A stretch of DNA of 64,000 bases from NCBI GenBank assembly GCA_964526285.1, contig CAZGIW010000001.1:66888-130887 (forward strand), given 5' to 3'. The notes beneath the pieces were generated by a model, which made no database searches, was not told the DNA's origin, and saw only the letters and a program-made list of their open reading frames with translations. Positions 45,101-52,463 of the stretch are shown here, one piece after another (position 1 is the first letter of the stretch; every line of letters starts with the position of its first letter). The position numbers and the translations under genes are program-made. The DNA comes from CAYMAZ01 sp964526285 (GTDB lineage: Bacteria; Bacteroidota; Bacteroidia; Bacteroidales; DTU049).

Positions 45101-46011
45101 AATTAAGCGTTCCTCTTATGGCAAACCATAATTACGAGTGGAGAAGAAACGGGCTGACCATTGGAACAGACACAAATTTTCTAATTGTCAATCAGGCAGG
45201 CCAATACACCTTGTTAATTTCAAATCATTGCGGAAGTGCACAAAGCTCTAATATGATTGAAGTAACAGTAACGACAGTTCCCCCCGTGGTCAGCATCAAT
45301 GCAAACGGACCACTGGAATTTTGCCAGGGAAATGATGTTCAGCTTAGTGTATCAAATATTCCAGCAACAGATTATCAATGGTTTCATAATGGCGTCCCCA
45401 CGGGCAGCAATCAACCCTCCTTTGTTGCCCTGGCCGGAGGCCAATATACTGTTTCGCTTGAAAATTTCTGCGGAGTTTCACCTGCTTCTGATACAGCCAA
45501 TGTGATTGTTAATGATTTACCTGTGGTAACTTATACACAAACACCTGCATTAATTTGTGAAGGATGGGGAGATGTGCTGCTTGAGGGTGGCTTGCCTGCC
45601 GGCGGAACATATTCAGGTCCTGGCGTTTCTGGAAACTACATAAATGCTTCAGTTGCAGGAATTGGTACACATATTCTAACTTACACTTATACAGATATTA
45701 ATAATTGTCAAAATGTTGATACTTCTCTTGTAATTATTGATGCATGCACAGATATGATTATAAGTTTCAGGGAAAAAACATCTGTTTATCCAAACCCGGC
45801 TCAGGACGTAATATATCTGTTAAGTTCAAAATATGAATCAATCAGTTCAGTCGCAGTGTATAATATGAATGGAAAAAAAGTTATCCCTGAAGAAAAGACA
45901 TATTCAACAAATCATTCTATCAATATTGCCCATCTTACACAAGGCGTTTATTTGATAAAAGTTAACTATATAGATGATAGTTTTGTCATGCTGAAGTTAA
46001 TAAAACAGTAA
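39199..46011 (+). CDS. Giant LamG/CUB/Ig-like secreted protein with T9SS sorting domain
   Basis: A 2270-aa surface protein. Signal peptide at about 1-30. LamG/concanavalin-like domains lie at about 36-230 (YYPFSGNFLDESGNNNHG) and 349-555 (LYYMFDMNTADSSGYGRD). A Gly-containing Ig-like part follows. Eight CUB-like domains lie at about 711-1686, each with a GxFxDxGGxxxNY opening and a LWVYDG or RVYDGP centre. Five to six Ig-like repeats follow at about 1690-2180 (YQWKNNG, YEWRRNG, YQWFHNG). A type A T9SS sorting domain is at the C-terminus (SVYPNPAQDVIYLLSSK, NMNGKK, LTQGVYLIKV). CUB domains bind proteins or sugars, so an adhesive role is likely. The 738-bp DNA repeats are listed separately. The frame starts at 39151, but the ATG at 39199 gives the signal peptide. 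Confidence 0.9.
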   Translation: MKVKNYLFTFLAITMLISCFVKVTQAQINLDNGLMLYYPFSGNFLDESGNNNHGSVSSTGCYLIRDKTGNPNSAVFFNGALEQGMIEMPDTLINGRSEFSMSYWFNPASLTNGMSLVGQDNILETGFYTSSTRVVVWHPTSGAVNVTLSQGVDVWQHLAVTCSSTQMKIYLNGTLVNTLNGNYSLGSNSFIPGIGGNVVNQNNNTWFRGKIDEVRFYNRVLNQEEVNLLSSSISLTYSIQNISQTTICAGSQINVDYTVIGTGIPADNVFSLQLSDENSSFSSPLILANQTGNSSGSFVNVTVPHYLNNGSNYKLRVVSSKPMHEGAESGQTLIVNNPSLGLSTLERDRILYYMFDMNTADSSGYGRDGVAYGGTSWIDDRHGNAFSAVQLNGTNGYIDVPQDVWFDGSNFTIAAWVNPASYNNWSRIMDFGIGAGNENIIFTLSNGTTGNLFASVRRGSTTVGSLTGGQLPLNKWSHALLRFDGSNLEIYINGNLSATTTCDAPRLVSRTTCYIGRSTTASNEYANAAFDDFMMWNRALTHDEIKVLANDGLIFSNSPVCEGNILHLDAVSINNASYAWSGPQGFSSTTKMNELSPAVDLMSGTYHLTVSIDACVFNNAEKEISVITAASQTTPSFTGLPGYTYTGAATNSLTPTPSGGFFNGPGITGNVFNPTVAGVGNHNIIYSYMNTAGCVSTADSIVVVGQGYLMDNNIITDCWGGFFDSGGRTANYQNNEDYTLTFCSDNGERMQFNIKSISIGTGDTLWAFDGPDTNSELIAMYIANSNRDFVWTSGTCMTFRFKSDASATTSGWEAEFRCMTDPSVPNEITDMSTGFRTVCSGTFRDPGGSGNYSVGTHRTQTFRSVDGQRLKLHFTMLNINGNNGGHWLRVYDGPTTAYPHIGSYNEWAWPPGSVVESTGEYLTFVFDATNSSAGSRPGWEATWECTTPVMHVISIQDNDTTICEAVFCDNGGLNANYDHNSKDTITLSAMPGKILSLTFNHNNTQFGAGDTLWVYDGSDATANLKAMYITTSRMDPIYSSGTDFTFVFHSDGTGNGRGWQGYLSCIDAPAPLVTYDMSTGVRVVCDGFFRDPGGGGNYSVGTHRTQTFRSVDGQRLKLHFTMLNINGNNGGHWLRVYDGPTTAYPHIGSYNEWAWPPNSRVESTGEYLTFVFDATETSAGSRPGWEATWECTTPVMHVISIQDNDTTICEAVFCDNGGLSANYAHNSRDTITLSAMPGKILCLTFNHNNTQFGAGDTLWVYDGSDATANLKAMYITNSRMDPIYSSGTDFTFVFHSDGTGNSRGWQGYLSCIDAPAPLVTYDMSTGVRVVCDGFFRDPGGGGNYSVNTHRTQTFRSVDGQRLKLHFTMLNINGNNGGHWLRVYDGPTTAYPHIGSYNEWAWPPNSRVESTGEYLTFVFDATNTSAGSRPGWEATWECTTPSLPHIYVGDSASPICDAVIYDHAGPAVNYGTNRKDTTVVCSDNSQLLQVIFNHNETGFAAGDTLWIFDGSSTLSPPLGMYITGSRIDQIVSSGTCLTFVFSSDNANQHRGWQGVVSCITVPPAQISYNMSTGVRYVCSGKFLDPGGTGNYPRGTWVQTYTSYNGERLRFTRNSFNVNGNNGGHPFSVYDGPSTASPLIGTYTNFAFPPAVFQSTGSSLTFAFNSTNMSAGTTAGWDFGINCFSGNPIDVLWLTSPVCAGDTLLIHYELNDTVGAGNVFTAQLSDMNGSFGSPVNIGTFASETSGTMEVVIPAGTPAGSGYRIRLMSSVPVQIGNPSPNPMIVYAAPSVPVVSPSGPVQICSGSQEVLLSVAPQSGVNYKWYRDGLYPVGSNLPYYTAQTSGQYSVELENSCATVSSNIVTVDAVLLPIPPVIYAPVDTGICDGQQVLLVTDSLGGVSYQWKNNGIDTGANQHFLLTGTPGVYHVEITNACGTVASVNSSEIIITGAVPSAPLIVASGQPDICDGDEIELSVPLMANHNYEWRRNGLTIGTDTNFLIVNQAGQYTLLISNHCGSAQSSNMIEVTVTTVPPVVSINANGPLEFCQGNDVQLSVSNIPATDYQWFHNGVPTGSNQPSFVALAGGQYTVSLENFCGVSPASDTANVIVNDLPVVTYTQTPALICEGWGDVLLEGGLPAGGTYSGPGVSGNYINASVAGIGTHILTYTYTDINNCQNVDTSLVIIDACTDMIISFREKTSVYPNPAQDVIYLLSSKYESISSVAVYNMNGKKVIPEEKTYSTNHSINIAHLTQGVYLIKVNYIDDSFVMLKLIKQ
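41686..43525 (+). repeat. 738-bp in-frame tandem DNA repeat (about 2.5 copies)
   Basis: Copies begin at 41686, 42424 and 43162, an exact period of 738 bp (246 codons). Each copy encodes one CUB domain of the GFFRDPGGGGNY type and one of the CDNGGLNANY type. Long stretches are nearly identical at DNA level, including third codon positions. The third copy breaks off near 43525. Confidence 0.85.
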
Positions 46012-46030
46012 CATTCCTCATGTAAACATC

Positions 46031-46072
46031 AAAATCTTCTGCAGTAATTTTTTAGTGCAGAAGATTTTTTTT
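46031..46072 (+). terminator. Strong rho-independent terminator after the giant CUB gene
   Basis: Perfect 13-bp stem AAAATCTTCTGCA (46031-46043) / TGCAGAAGATTTT (46056-46068) with a 12-nt loop and a T run after the stem, 20 nt after the stop codon. Confidence 0.9.
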
Positions 46073-46118
46073 ATAATTTTTTTTCGATAAAAAGCCATTT
46101 TGTTTGGAAATAATCCCT

Positions 46119-46126
46119 TACATTTG
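46119..46126 (+). promoter_or_regulatory. -7 promoter box of the second T9SS gene
   Basis: TACATTTG, 26 nt before the ATG at 46153. A TTTG at 46099-46102 is 16 nt upstream and could be the -33 element. Confidence 0.55.
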
Positions 46127-46152
46127 TATCACTAACCAAAAAAATAATCAGT

Positions 46153-47961
46153 ATGAAAAGAATTCTATTTTGTTTGATCTCCTTGTGTATGTTTTTCATC
46201 GCAACACATGGACAGACAGTGCTAATTGATGAAGATTTTGAAAGTTACACAGATGGTGGTTTTCTAGTTCAACAGGCAGGTAATCCATGGACAACATGGA
46301 GCAATCAACCCGGAGGAGCTGAGGATGCAGTGATTTCAACAGTACAGGCAAACAGTCCTACAAAATCTGTTCATATCCAGAATGCTTCGGATGACATTAT
46401 CCTTAAACTGGGTAACAAAACAAGCGGAAAATACTCCGTTGAATTCTATTATTTTATCCCCACAGGCTATGGTGCTTATTTTAATATTCAGCACTTTGAA
46501 GCTCCCGGAACAGAATGGGCTATGGAAACATATTTTGGCAATAACGGTACAGGAAACACTGTTGTGAATAGTGTGGAAGAAAACTTTTCACATGCCATGG
46601 ACACATGGTTGCAAATTGAACTGGTTGTTGATCTTGATCTTGATTCCGCCTGGTTCTATTTAAATGGTTCTTTAATAAGAGGATGGATTTTTAGTATGCA
46701 GGCATCAGCGCCAACAGGAACAAAACAACTTGGAGGAATTAACTTCTACGGAGGGGCCATTACAGGACAAACACCACAGTATTTTTTTGACGATGTAACA
46801 TTTACACAAGTTGTTGCTGGTTCAAATCCTCCCGAGATTCAACTAAGCACAACGAATATTGCCACTGATGGTTCGGCAAATGAAGTGTTTACAATTTCCA
46901 ATCTTGGAGATCAGCAAATGACTTTTATTGCTTATCCTACTTATCCTCAGGGTGGAACCAAAGCGTTGTCCAATGAAACAAGTACATTGGTATCAATTGG
47001 CTATAATAATGCAGAGGGCTTTGACAAAACAGATAAAGCAAATGAATTATCATATGTTGTGGGATTGCTTACCGGTGGAGTTGGATTTGCCTCCACTATA
47101 AACGGAGTTCGCTCTGCAGTTGTTTTTGATTATAATTTTATCAATCAATACATAGGAAGAGAATTGGTGTCAATTACCATTGGAGTAAATGATCTTCCCT
47201 CTGGAACAACCAAAGTTCAGGTTTGGGGAAGAGGCTCTTATACAACTCCTGGCGCCGGAACCCTTATTGATGAGAAAAACTTTACTGCCACAACAATTGG
47301 CGAAGAAATTACAGTAACACTTGATAGCCCCATTTATCTTGACGGTAATGAAATATGGCTTGGATGGGTTGGAGATGCACTTGCCTCAACTTACCCAATT
47401 GGAATAGACGAAGGTCCGAGATTTCCTGGAGTAAACTGGCTGGCCGTTGGACCAGGTTGGTCTGAAATGAGCCCCACAATTGATAATAATCTCTATATAA
47501 TGGGAACATTGCAGGGATCATCTTTGTATCAATGGTTGAGTGTAAGTCCACAAAGCGGAACCATTAATGGGGGTGGAAATCAGTCAATTACAGCCAGTTT
47601 TAATACTACAGGAATGACCAATGGAAACTATTATGCTGAAATTGTTATTGGATGTAACGATCAAACTCAGGAGTATTCAGAAGTTGAAGTATATCTTACA
47701 ATTGGAGCATCTGTCAATGAATATGGCGAAAATGTTGCTGTCATGACATTCCCAAATCCTGTTTCTGAAATGTTTAATATTAACGCCAATACCTCTCTTT
47801 TGAAAGTTGAGGTGTATTCTATTACAGGTCAAATTGTGAAAGCATTTGCCCCGGCAACGGATAATTTTTCATTTTCAGTTAACGACCTTTCTGCTGGTAT
47901 TTATACTGTAATTATTTCAACGGAAAAAGAAAAAGTTGAAAGAAAAATTGTTGTAGAATAA
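46153..47961 (+). CDS. Secreted T9SS-cargo protein with concanavalin-like domain
   Basis: A 602-aa exported protein. A signal peptide ends near residue 21 (ATHGQ). Residues about 24-220 (IDEDFESYTDGGFLVQQ ... WLQIELVVDLDLDSAWFYLNGSLIRGW) look like a LamG/concanavalin-like beta sandwich. A middle beta-rich part (about 225-510) resembles choice-of-anchor and Ig-like domains (TNGNYYAEIVIGCNDQ). The C-terminus is a type A T9SS sorting domain (MTFPNPVSEMFNINAN, VYSITGQIV, LSAGIYTVII). No catalytic residues were recognised. It has its own promoter and terminator. Confidence 0.85.
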   Translation: MKRILFCLISLCMFFIATHGQTVLIDEDFESYTDGGFLVQQAGNPWTTWSNQPGGAEDAVISTVQANSPTKSVHIQNASDDIILKLGNKTSGKYSVEFYYFIPTGYGAYFNIQHFEAPGTEWAMETYFGNNGTGNTVVNSVEENFSHAMDTWLQIELVVDLDLDSAWFYLNGSLIRGWIFSMQASAPTGTKQLGGINFYGGAITGQTPQYFFDDVTFTQVVAGSNPPEIQLSTTNIATDGSANEVFTISNLGDQQMTFIAYPTYPQGGTKALSNETSTLVSIGYNNAEGFDKTDKANELSYVVGLLTGGVGFASTINGVRSAVVFDYNFINQYIGRELVSITIGVNDLPSGTTKVQVWGRGSYTTPGAGTLIDEKNFTATTIGEEITVTLDSPIYLDGNEIWLGWVGDALASTYPIGIDEGPRFPGVNWLAVGPGWSEMSPTIDNNLYIMGTLQGSSLYQWLSVSPQSGTINGGGNQSITASFNTTGMTNGNYYAEIVIGCNDQTQEYSEVEVYLTIGASVNEYGENVAVMTFPNPVSEMFNINANTSLLKVEVYSITGQIVKAFAPATDNFSFSVNDLSAGIYTVIISTEKEKVERKIVVE

Positions 47962-47983
47962 AAAAATTGGGTTACCATATTTT

Positions 47984-48038
47984 ACTTGTCTCCATAACGT
48001 ACTTTTTTCATTGTACTCATATGGAGACAAGTTTTTTT
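47984..48038 (+). terminator. Terminator hairpin between the T9SS gene and the channel gene
   Basis: Perfect 13-bp stem ACTTGTCTCCATA (47984-47996) / TATGGAGACAAGT (48020-48032) followed by a T run. The loop of 23 nt is long. Confidence 0.75.
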
Positions 48039-48052
48039 AATTTAAGAAAAAC

Positions 48053-49951
48053 ATGAAGAAAAAAAACTCACTTAGAAATAAATTGCACTATCGTTTTGAT
48101 AACCTCATGAGCAAAGGAGCAGGTGCAATGATGATTCTGCTTGGAATTATGTCTTTGCTAATCGTGTTTGTTGCCGGCTTTTCTCTTTGGTCATTAAGAA
48201 TATCTCCCGATGGAACACAATCTATCAATTTTATAGAATGGCTTTGGATTAGTGTAATGTATGCAATAGACACAGGGAATGTTGCTGCTAGCGAAGGATG
48301 GGAATTCAGAATTATCGGGTTTTTTATTACATTGGGTGGAATTTTCATTATTTCAATGTTAATCGGGGTCATTTCTACCGGGATACAGACAAAACTTGAA
48401 AACCTCAGAAAAGGACGAAGTTTTGTTATTGAAAGCAATCATACAATTATTCTAGGATGGTCATCAAAGATTTTTTCAATTATTTCACAACTGATTATTG
48501 CCAACGAAAACCAAAGAAGACCCAGAATTGTTGTTCTTGCCAACAAGGATAAGGTGGAAATGGAAGATGAACTGAAAGATATGATTGCTGATTTTAAAAA
48601 CACAAAAGTCATCTGCAGAAATGGCAATCCAAACAATATGAAAGATGTGGACATAGTAAATGCAGCTGGCAGCAAATCAATTATTGTCCTTTCCGAAGAC
48701 AGTGAAAATACAGACCCTCAAACAATAAAAACATTGCTGGCAGTTATCAACAATCCTGAAAGAAGAAAAAAACCGTATCATATTGTCGCAGAAATAATGT
48801 TTCAAAAAAACATTGAAGTTGGCAAAATGGTTGGAAAAAACGAAGTAAAACTTATTCTAAGTGATGATATTATTGCAAGAATCATGGCACAGACCTGCAG
48901 ACAAAGCGGACTCAGTGTTGTGTACACTGAACTTATGGGTTTTGCTGGTGATGAAATTTATTTTCATGAAGAACCACAACTATTTGGTAAATCATTTGGA
49001 GAATGTTTGTTTGCCTATGAAGATTCTTGTGTCATTGGTATTGTAACCAACAATGGACGGTGTGTGCTAAATCCTCCCGCAGATTATGTTGTGCAAAAGG
49101 GGGAGCAATTGATTTTTATTTCAGAAGACGATGATACCATGGTAGTTTCTGACGAAAAAGGTGAAATTGATAAAACAAAAATCATCGATAGCCCCGATAA
49201 TCATCAATCTGCCGAACGTATTCTGGTTTTAGGATGGAACGACAGAGCAAAAACAATTATTCGTGAAATGGATAAATATTTAATGAAAGGTTCTTATATG
49301 AAAGTTGTTTCTGCTCTTGAAGAATGTAAAGAAACCATAGCTGACATATCAAAATCTTTGAAAAATATTGAACTTCATTCATACATTGCCGACACAACAT
49401 CAAGAGGGGTGCTTGACAGCATTGATATAACAGCCTTTGATTCAGTCATTGTGTTGTGTTATGCCGGACATATGGATGCAGATCAGGCTGATTCACAAAC
49501 ACTGATTACACTGCTTCACCTAAGGCGCATTTGTGATGAAACAGGAAAGCAAGTAAAAATTGTCAGCGAAATGCTGAATGTTGAAAACAGAGACCTGGCA
49601 GTAGTGACCAAGGCAGATGATTTTATTGTGAGTGACAAACTGATTAGTTTGCTGATGGCACAGATTTCGGAGAATCAAAAACTTTCAGAAGTATTTAATG
49701 ACCTGTTTGATGAAGAAGGCTGTGAGATTTATCTTAAACCAGTGACAGATTTTATTGAAATAAATGATAAAGTGAATTTTTATACCCTTTTGGAAAGCGC
49801 AAAACAAAAAAACCAGATTGCCATAGGATATTTAATCCATTCACAATTTCATATGCCGAAAAAAGGCTATGGGGTGGTTCTGAACCCTGCTAAATCAGAT
49901 CAAATTTTGTTTACAGAACAGGATAAATTGATTGTGATTGCAGAGGATTAG
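48053..49951 (+). CDS. CASTOR/POLLUX-type ion channel with RCK-like domains
   Basis: A 632-aa membrane channel-like protein related to the CASTOR/POLLUX (DMI1) family. The N-terminal membrane part has hydrophobic segments near 25-47, 62-78 and 87-108, with the pore-loop stretch MYAIDTGNVAASEGW at about 78-92. This is followed by two tandem TrkA-N/RCK-like Rossmann regions. The first starts TIILGWSSKIFSIISQLI near 132 and the second starts RILVLGWNDRAKTIIREM near 385. TrkA-C-like segments (IVTNNGRCVLNPPADYVVQKGEQLIFISED) end each half. In plants this family conducts cations at the nuclear envelope. Ion selectivity here is unknown. The gene follows a terminator and has no clear promoter box. 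Confidence 0.85.
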   Translation: MKKKNSLRNKLHYRFDNLMSKGAGAMMILLGIMSLLIVFVAGFSLWSLRISPDGTQSINFIEWLWISVMYAIDTGNVAASEGWEFRIIGFFITLGGIFIISMLIGVISTGIQTKLENLRKGRSFVIESNHTIILGWSSKIFSIISQLIIANENQRRPRIVVLANKDKVEMEDELKDMIADFKNTKVICRNGNPNNMKDVDIVNAAGSKSIIVLSEDSENTDPQTIKTLLAVINNPERRKKPYHIVAEIMFQKNIEVGKMVGKNEVKLILSDDIIARIMAQTCRQSGLSVVYTELMGFAGDEIYFHEEPQLFGKSFGECLFAYEDSCVIGIVTNNGRCVLNPPADYVVQKGEQLIFISEDDDTMVVSDEKGEIDKTKIIDSPDNHQSAERILVLGWNDRAKTIIREMDKYLMKGSYMKVVSALEECKETIADISKSLKNIELHSYIADTTSRGVLDSIDITAFDSVIVLCYAGHMDADQADSQTLITLLHLRRICDETGKQVKIVSEMLNVENRDLAVVTKADDFIVSDKLISLLMAQISENQKLSEVFNDLFDEEGCEIYLKPVTDFIEINDKVNFYTLLESAKQKNQIAIGYLIHSQFHMPKKGYGVVLNPAKSDQILFTEQDKLIVIAED

Positions 49952-50016
49952 GGTTTTTTGTAACTGTTCTGTAAATATAATTTTTGTTACAGCTCACCAA
50001 TTTATCACTATTTGAG

Positions 50017-50154
50017 GCTGTCTCAAAACGCTCATTTTTTGATTTTCATCGACTTATTTGCCCCTTCCCTTAAGGGAGTAAGTCGCTGAAAATCAGCGTA
50101 CACCCTAAAGTTGGGGCAATAATAATTTCCGGTAGATGTTGGTTTTGAGACAGC
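50017..50154 (+). mobile_element. MITE-like non-autonomous inverted-repeat element (138 bp)
   Basis: Ends form a perfect 13-bp inverted repeat GCTGTCTCAAAAC (50017-50029) / GTTTTGAGACAGC (50142-50154). This matches the general look of IS terminal repeats of the GGCTGTCTCAAAA kind. Inside is a second 17-bp hairpin (50040-50056 with 50079-50095, one mismatch) whose loop contains the palindrome CCCTTAAGGG (50067-50076). It has no coding capacity, so it would need a transposase elsewhere. No target duplication is visible. Confidence 0.6.
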
Positions 50155-50369
50155 TGCAACAGAAAACAAGTTTTCTTTACTGCTGATTCAAAACAAACAT
50201 AGCCTTTTGTATTGCTGAAAATTTGTACAAACACAAATAATAGTACTGAACAGGTACTAATTTTTCATTACTGACCGAAAAACAAGTAAAATTTTGGGAA
50301 CTGAAATCAATTCATGTATTTATGATAATCAGCCTTTCAGTAGGGTGTTTTTATTGAAATCTGTTGCAG
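50154..50369 (+). repeat. Possible degenerate cassette-type element (left end of array)
   Basis: Perfect 9-bp inverted pair CTGCAACAG (50154-50162) / CTGTTGCAG (50361-50369), containing the CAAC...GTTG core seen in the elements at 52.3, 52.9 and 55.6 kb. It lacks the conserved internal box. The pair shares one base with the MITE-like element. Weak assignment. Confidence 0.3.
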
Positions 50370-50421
50370 GGAGGGAGGCATGGTCTTATATGTCAGCCGT
50401 TTGCTTGATTGGTGGCTGGCT

Positions 50422-50958
50422 TTATTCTTCTTTTAATGTTGTTCCTAATATTTTTATCGTTTTAGAAAGTTCAATAAATGAAGGAAAAAGTTCTTTAAAT
50501 TCAACTTTATCCTCTGTTGATAATACTGCTGTAACAATTGTATTCTTGCATTCAATAATTAGTATTACTTCATTTCTTCCATTCGGATATTCATAAGTAA
50601 TCGTCATATAATTTCCAGTCAAATAGTCATCACTTTTGATGTTGTCAAATTTTTGATTTAAAGTATCTATTTTTACTTCCCTAAATTTGTCTGATATGTA
50701 ATCGTTATTTCCTTTTATCCAAGCATTTAATTCAGGTGTGCTATTATAGTCAATACCATAAACATACATATAAGTTTCAGAACTTGCTTCTCTATCAGGC
50801 TTTATAAAAAAAGGCAATTGGTCATTTTGAGCTTGTAGCCAATCTTTAGGAATATCAACAAAAATTGTGTGATTATGTCCAACTACCATTTTAGATTGTC
50901 CGAAGTTCTGTCCGATAAATAGAATTGTCAAGATTAATATTGATGTGAGTTTCTTCAT
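50422..50958 (-). CDS. Small exported protein, first gene of the array block
   Basis: A 178-aa protein with a signal peptide at about 1-20 (ending QNFGQ). The remaining domain (NHTIFVDIPKDWLQAQND ... MYVYGIDYNSTPELNAWIKGN ... YLTGNYMTITYEYPNGRN) has an alternating beta/alpha look with no recognised family. The frame begins at 51000, but the ATG at 50958 (MKKLTSIL) gives a clean signal peptide. It lies 38 nt downstream of the PD-(D/E)XK gene and shares its promoter, so the two form one unit. Confidence 0.7.
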   Translation of the reverse strand: MKKLTSILILTILFIGQNFGQSKMVVGHNHTIFVDIPKDWLQAQNDQLPFFIKPDREASSETYMYVYGIDYNSTPELNAWIKGNNDYISDKFREVKIDTLNQKFDNIKSDDYLTGNYMTITYEYPNGRNEVILIIECKNTIVTAVLSTEDKVEFKELFPSFIELSKTIKILGTTLKEE

Positions 50959-50996
50959 CGTGACTATGTTTTTTGGGTTATGTCTTGTGCTTCTGT

Positions 50997-52259
50997 TCAT
51001 AGTTTAATTCTTGCTAATTTTTTAAGCCCTTCTTTGTATTCATCAAATGTTGCATTAATTCCGTTTATCAAAAGCTTATAGAGGCCTTCTACATCTTTTT
51101 TCCCTAAATCGACTAATTTGTAGCTTTCACTGGTCCATACACATGTCCAGTTCCACCAATGCTTATTAGTGCCAAAGCTTTCAGGCAGCTTAAACATGCT
51201 AAGTGTTTTATTTCTATGTGCTTGCTTATCATATGTGTTATATCTCTTATCATAAAAACCAACCATAAGTCTTAAAGAAAAGAAATCATCAATATCTGGT
51301 TTTGTTTGTTCAGAATGGAGCATGTATAAACCATGAAAACCATTCTTGTTGCCAATATTGTACAACTCAGGAATGTAAATTTTAAATTCCTTTGGGGTAT
51401 TACTTTTTTCAGGATGGTATTTAAAAAAGATATTATTTAAACTAAAAGGCAAATTATTTGATGCCATAATTCGAGTTTCAATTTCATCAAAAACGTTTTT
51501 AACATTTGGGGTGTATTGGTTTATAAGCTTTATTGCTAGTCTGTTCTCTTTATCAAAATAAAGTTCTTTAACTAATTCAGAGATTTCTTTTTCCATTTTT
51601 TGATTGTTGGTTAATTTATCAATGTGGTTTTTAAGTATTTCTAAAAACAATTCTCCTTGACCTTTCGAATTCAATAATAATTGTTCGCAAACATTTGAAA
51701 GCACTCTGTATGAAACAGAAACACAAGGGCATTTTTTGTTTTCATCGCTTGTTTGAGCCAATATCCCTTCAGGCGTAAGATAAATTAGCAATTTAGAAAT
51801 ATTCTGAAACGAAAAACATAAAGAATTTTGATAATCTCTTATTTGGTCATTCTGTTCGCCACTATCAACTTTGTTTTCAATTCCTACAACAGCTTTGATT
51901 TTTCCTTTTTGGTCCGTGATTTTTAAAAGAATATCCAGCCTTCTTGAACTCTCTGTACTCCATTCTGTAATACAAGTTATTCTAGTTCCTTCTTCTTTTG
52001 GCAAGGATTTAGAAAAACTCATTAATTCTGGTAGTTGTTGCATCAATACCCTGAAAGCAGATTGACCAAGACCATGGTTTTGATTGGAGTCAAGCAAATA
52101 AGCAAAAAGCTTTGACCAAGCCATTTCGTCAATTAATTCGTTGAAAACTGTTAATAAATCGAATTTTCTTTGACTTTCATGAATTAGCATGCCAACTTCC
52201 TGAAGGTTTTTAAATTCAGACGTTTCAGTTAATTTATTTATAAGTGTTGTATCATTCAT
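50997..52259 (-). CDS. PD-(D/E)XK nuclease family protein
   Basis: A 420-aa protein with a PD-(D/E)XK nuclease core: D109 in SRRLDILL, E128-N-K130 in VVGIENKVDSGEQNDQI, and following Q136 and Q139 plus Y143. This is the pattern of the PD-(D/E)XK family often annotated as PDDEXK_4. An N-terminal helical part (1-90) precedes it. The C-terminal about 240 residues lack recognised motifs. It may cut nucleic acid in a defence or repair role, but only family-level inference supports this. A promoter box at 52322-52329 (TATTTTTG, minus) lies inside the upstream cassette element. It is in one cassette with the exported-protein gene downstream. Confidence 0.75.
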   Translation of the reverse strand: MNDTTLINKLTETSEFKNLQEVGMLIHESQRKFDLLTVFNELIDEMAWSKLFAYLLDSNQNHGLGQSAFRVLMQQLPELMSFSKSLPKEEGTRITCITEWSTESSRRLDILLKITDQKGKIKAVVGIENKVDSGEQNDQIRDYQNSLCFSFQNISKLLIYLTPEGILAQTSDENKKCPCVSVSYRVLSNVCEQLLLNSKGQGELFLEILKNHIDKLTNNQKMEKEISELVKELYFDKENRLAIKLINQYTPNVKNVFDEIETRIMASNNLPFSLNNIFFKYHPEKSNTPKEFKIYIPELYNIGNKNGFHGLYMLHSEQTKPDIDDFFSLRLMVGFYDKRYNTYDKQAHRNKTLSMFKLPESFGTNKHWWNWTCVWTSESYKLVDLGKKDVEGLYKLLINGINATFDEYKEGLKKLARIKL

Positions 52260-52295
52260 TCCTGATGTTGTCTTTTATCATAAGGGATAACCATC

Positions 52296-52463
52296 CAGTG
52301 CTTCATTCAACATTTCCCTCACAAAAATAAACAAATTCCCTAAACCCCATCATAAAAATTATTCAACTGGCGGAAAGTGATAATGATGAGTGTGCATGGT
52401 TGAGTGCTTGCGGTTGTTTGACTGTCAGCTGTATGCCCGATTAGCGGTTCGTGCTTTATTCTT
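52296..52463 (-). repeat. Cassette-type intergenic element A (array block)
   Basis: Between the PD-(D/E)XK gene and the lipoprotein gene. Outer core CATTCAAC (52304-52311) pairs with GTTGAGTG (52399-52406), with one G-T wobble. A minus-strand -7 box (TATTTTTG) lies at 52322-52329. A conserved internal box with the core TGGCGGAAA lies in 52363-52377. A 3' segment TTTGACTGTCAGCTG...TTTATTC reaches the stop codon of the next gene. The same plan occurs at 52.9, 55.6 and 56.2 kb. Confidence 0.65.

Larger units (their letters stand above)
49952..50421 (+). other. Gene-free stretch with MITE-like element at its centre
   Basis: No credible gene. It contains the 138-bp inverted-repeat element (50017-50154). 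After it comes AT-rich DNA with a minus-strand -7 box at 50194-50201 (TATGTTTG) and the perfect pair CTGCAACAG (50154-50162) / CTGTTGCAG (50361-50369). The last about 30 bp, next to the stop of the following minus-strand gene, resemble the right-hand segments of the cassette elements at 52.4 and 53.0 kb. The frame at 50294-50596 is the complement of the exported-protein gene and intergenic DNA. Confidence 0.6.

Noticed and set aside
50294..50596. 100-aa plus-strand frame
   Set aside because: It is the complement of the minus-strand exported-protein gene plus intergenic DNA; no signal peptide, family or promoter supports it.
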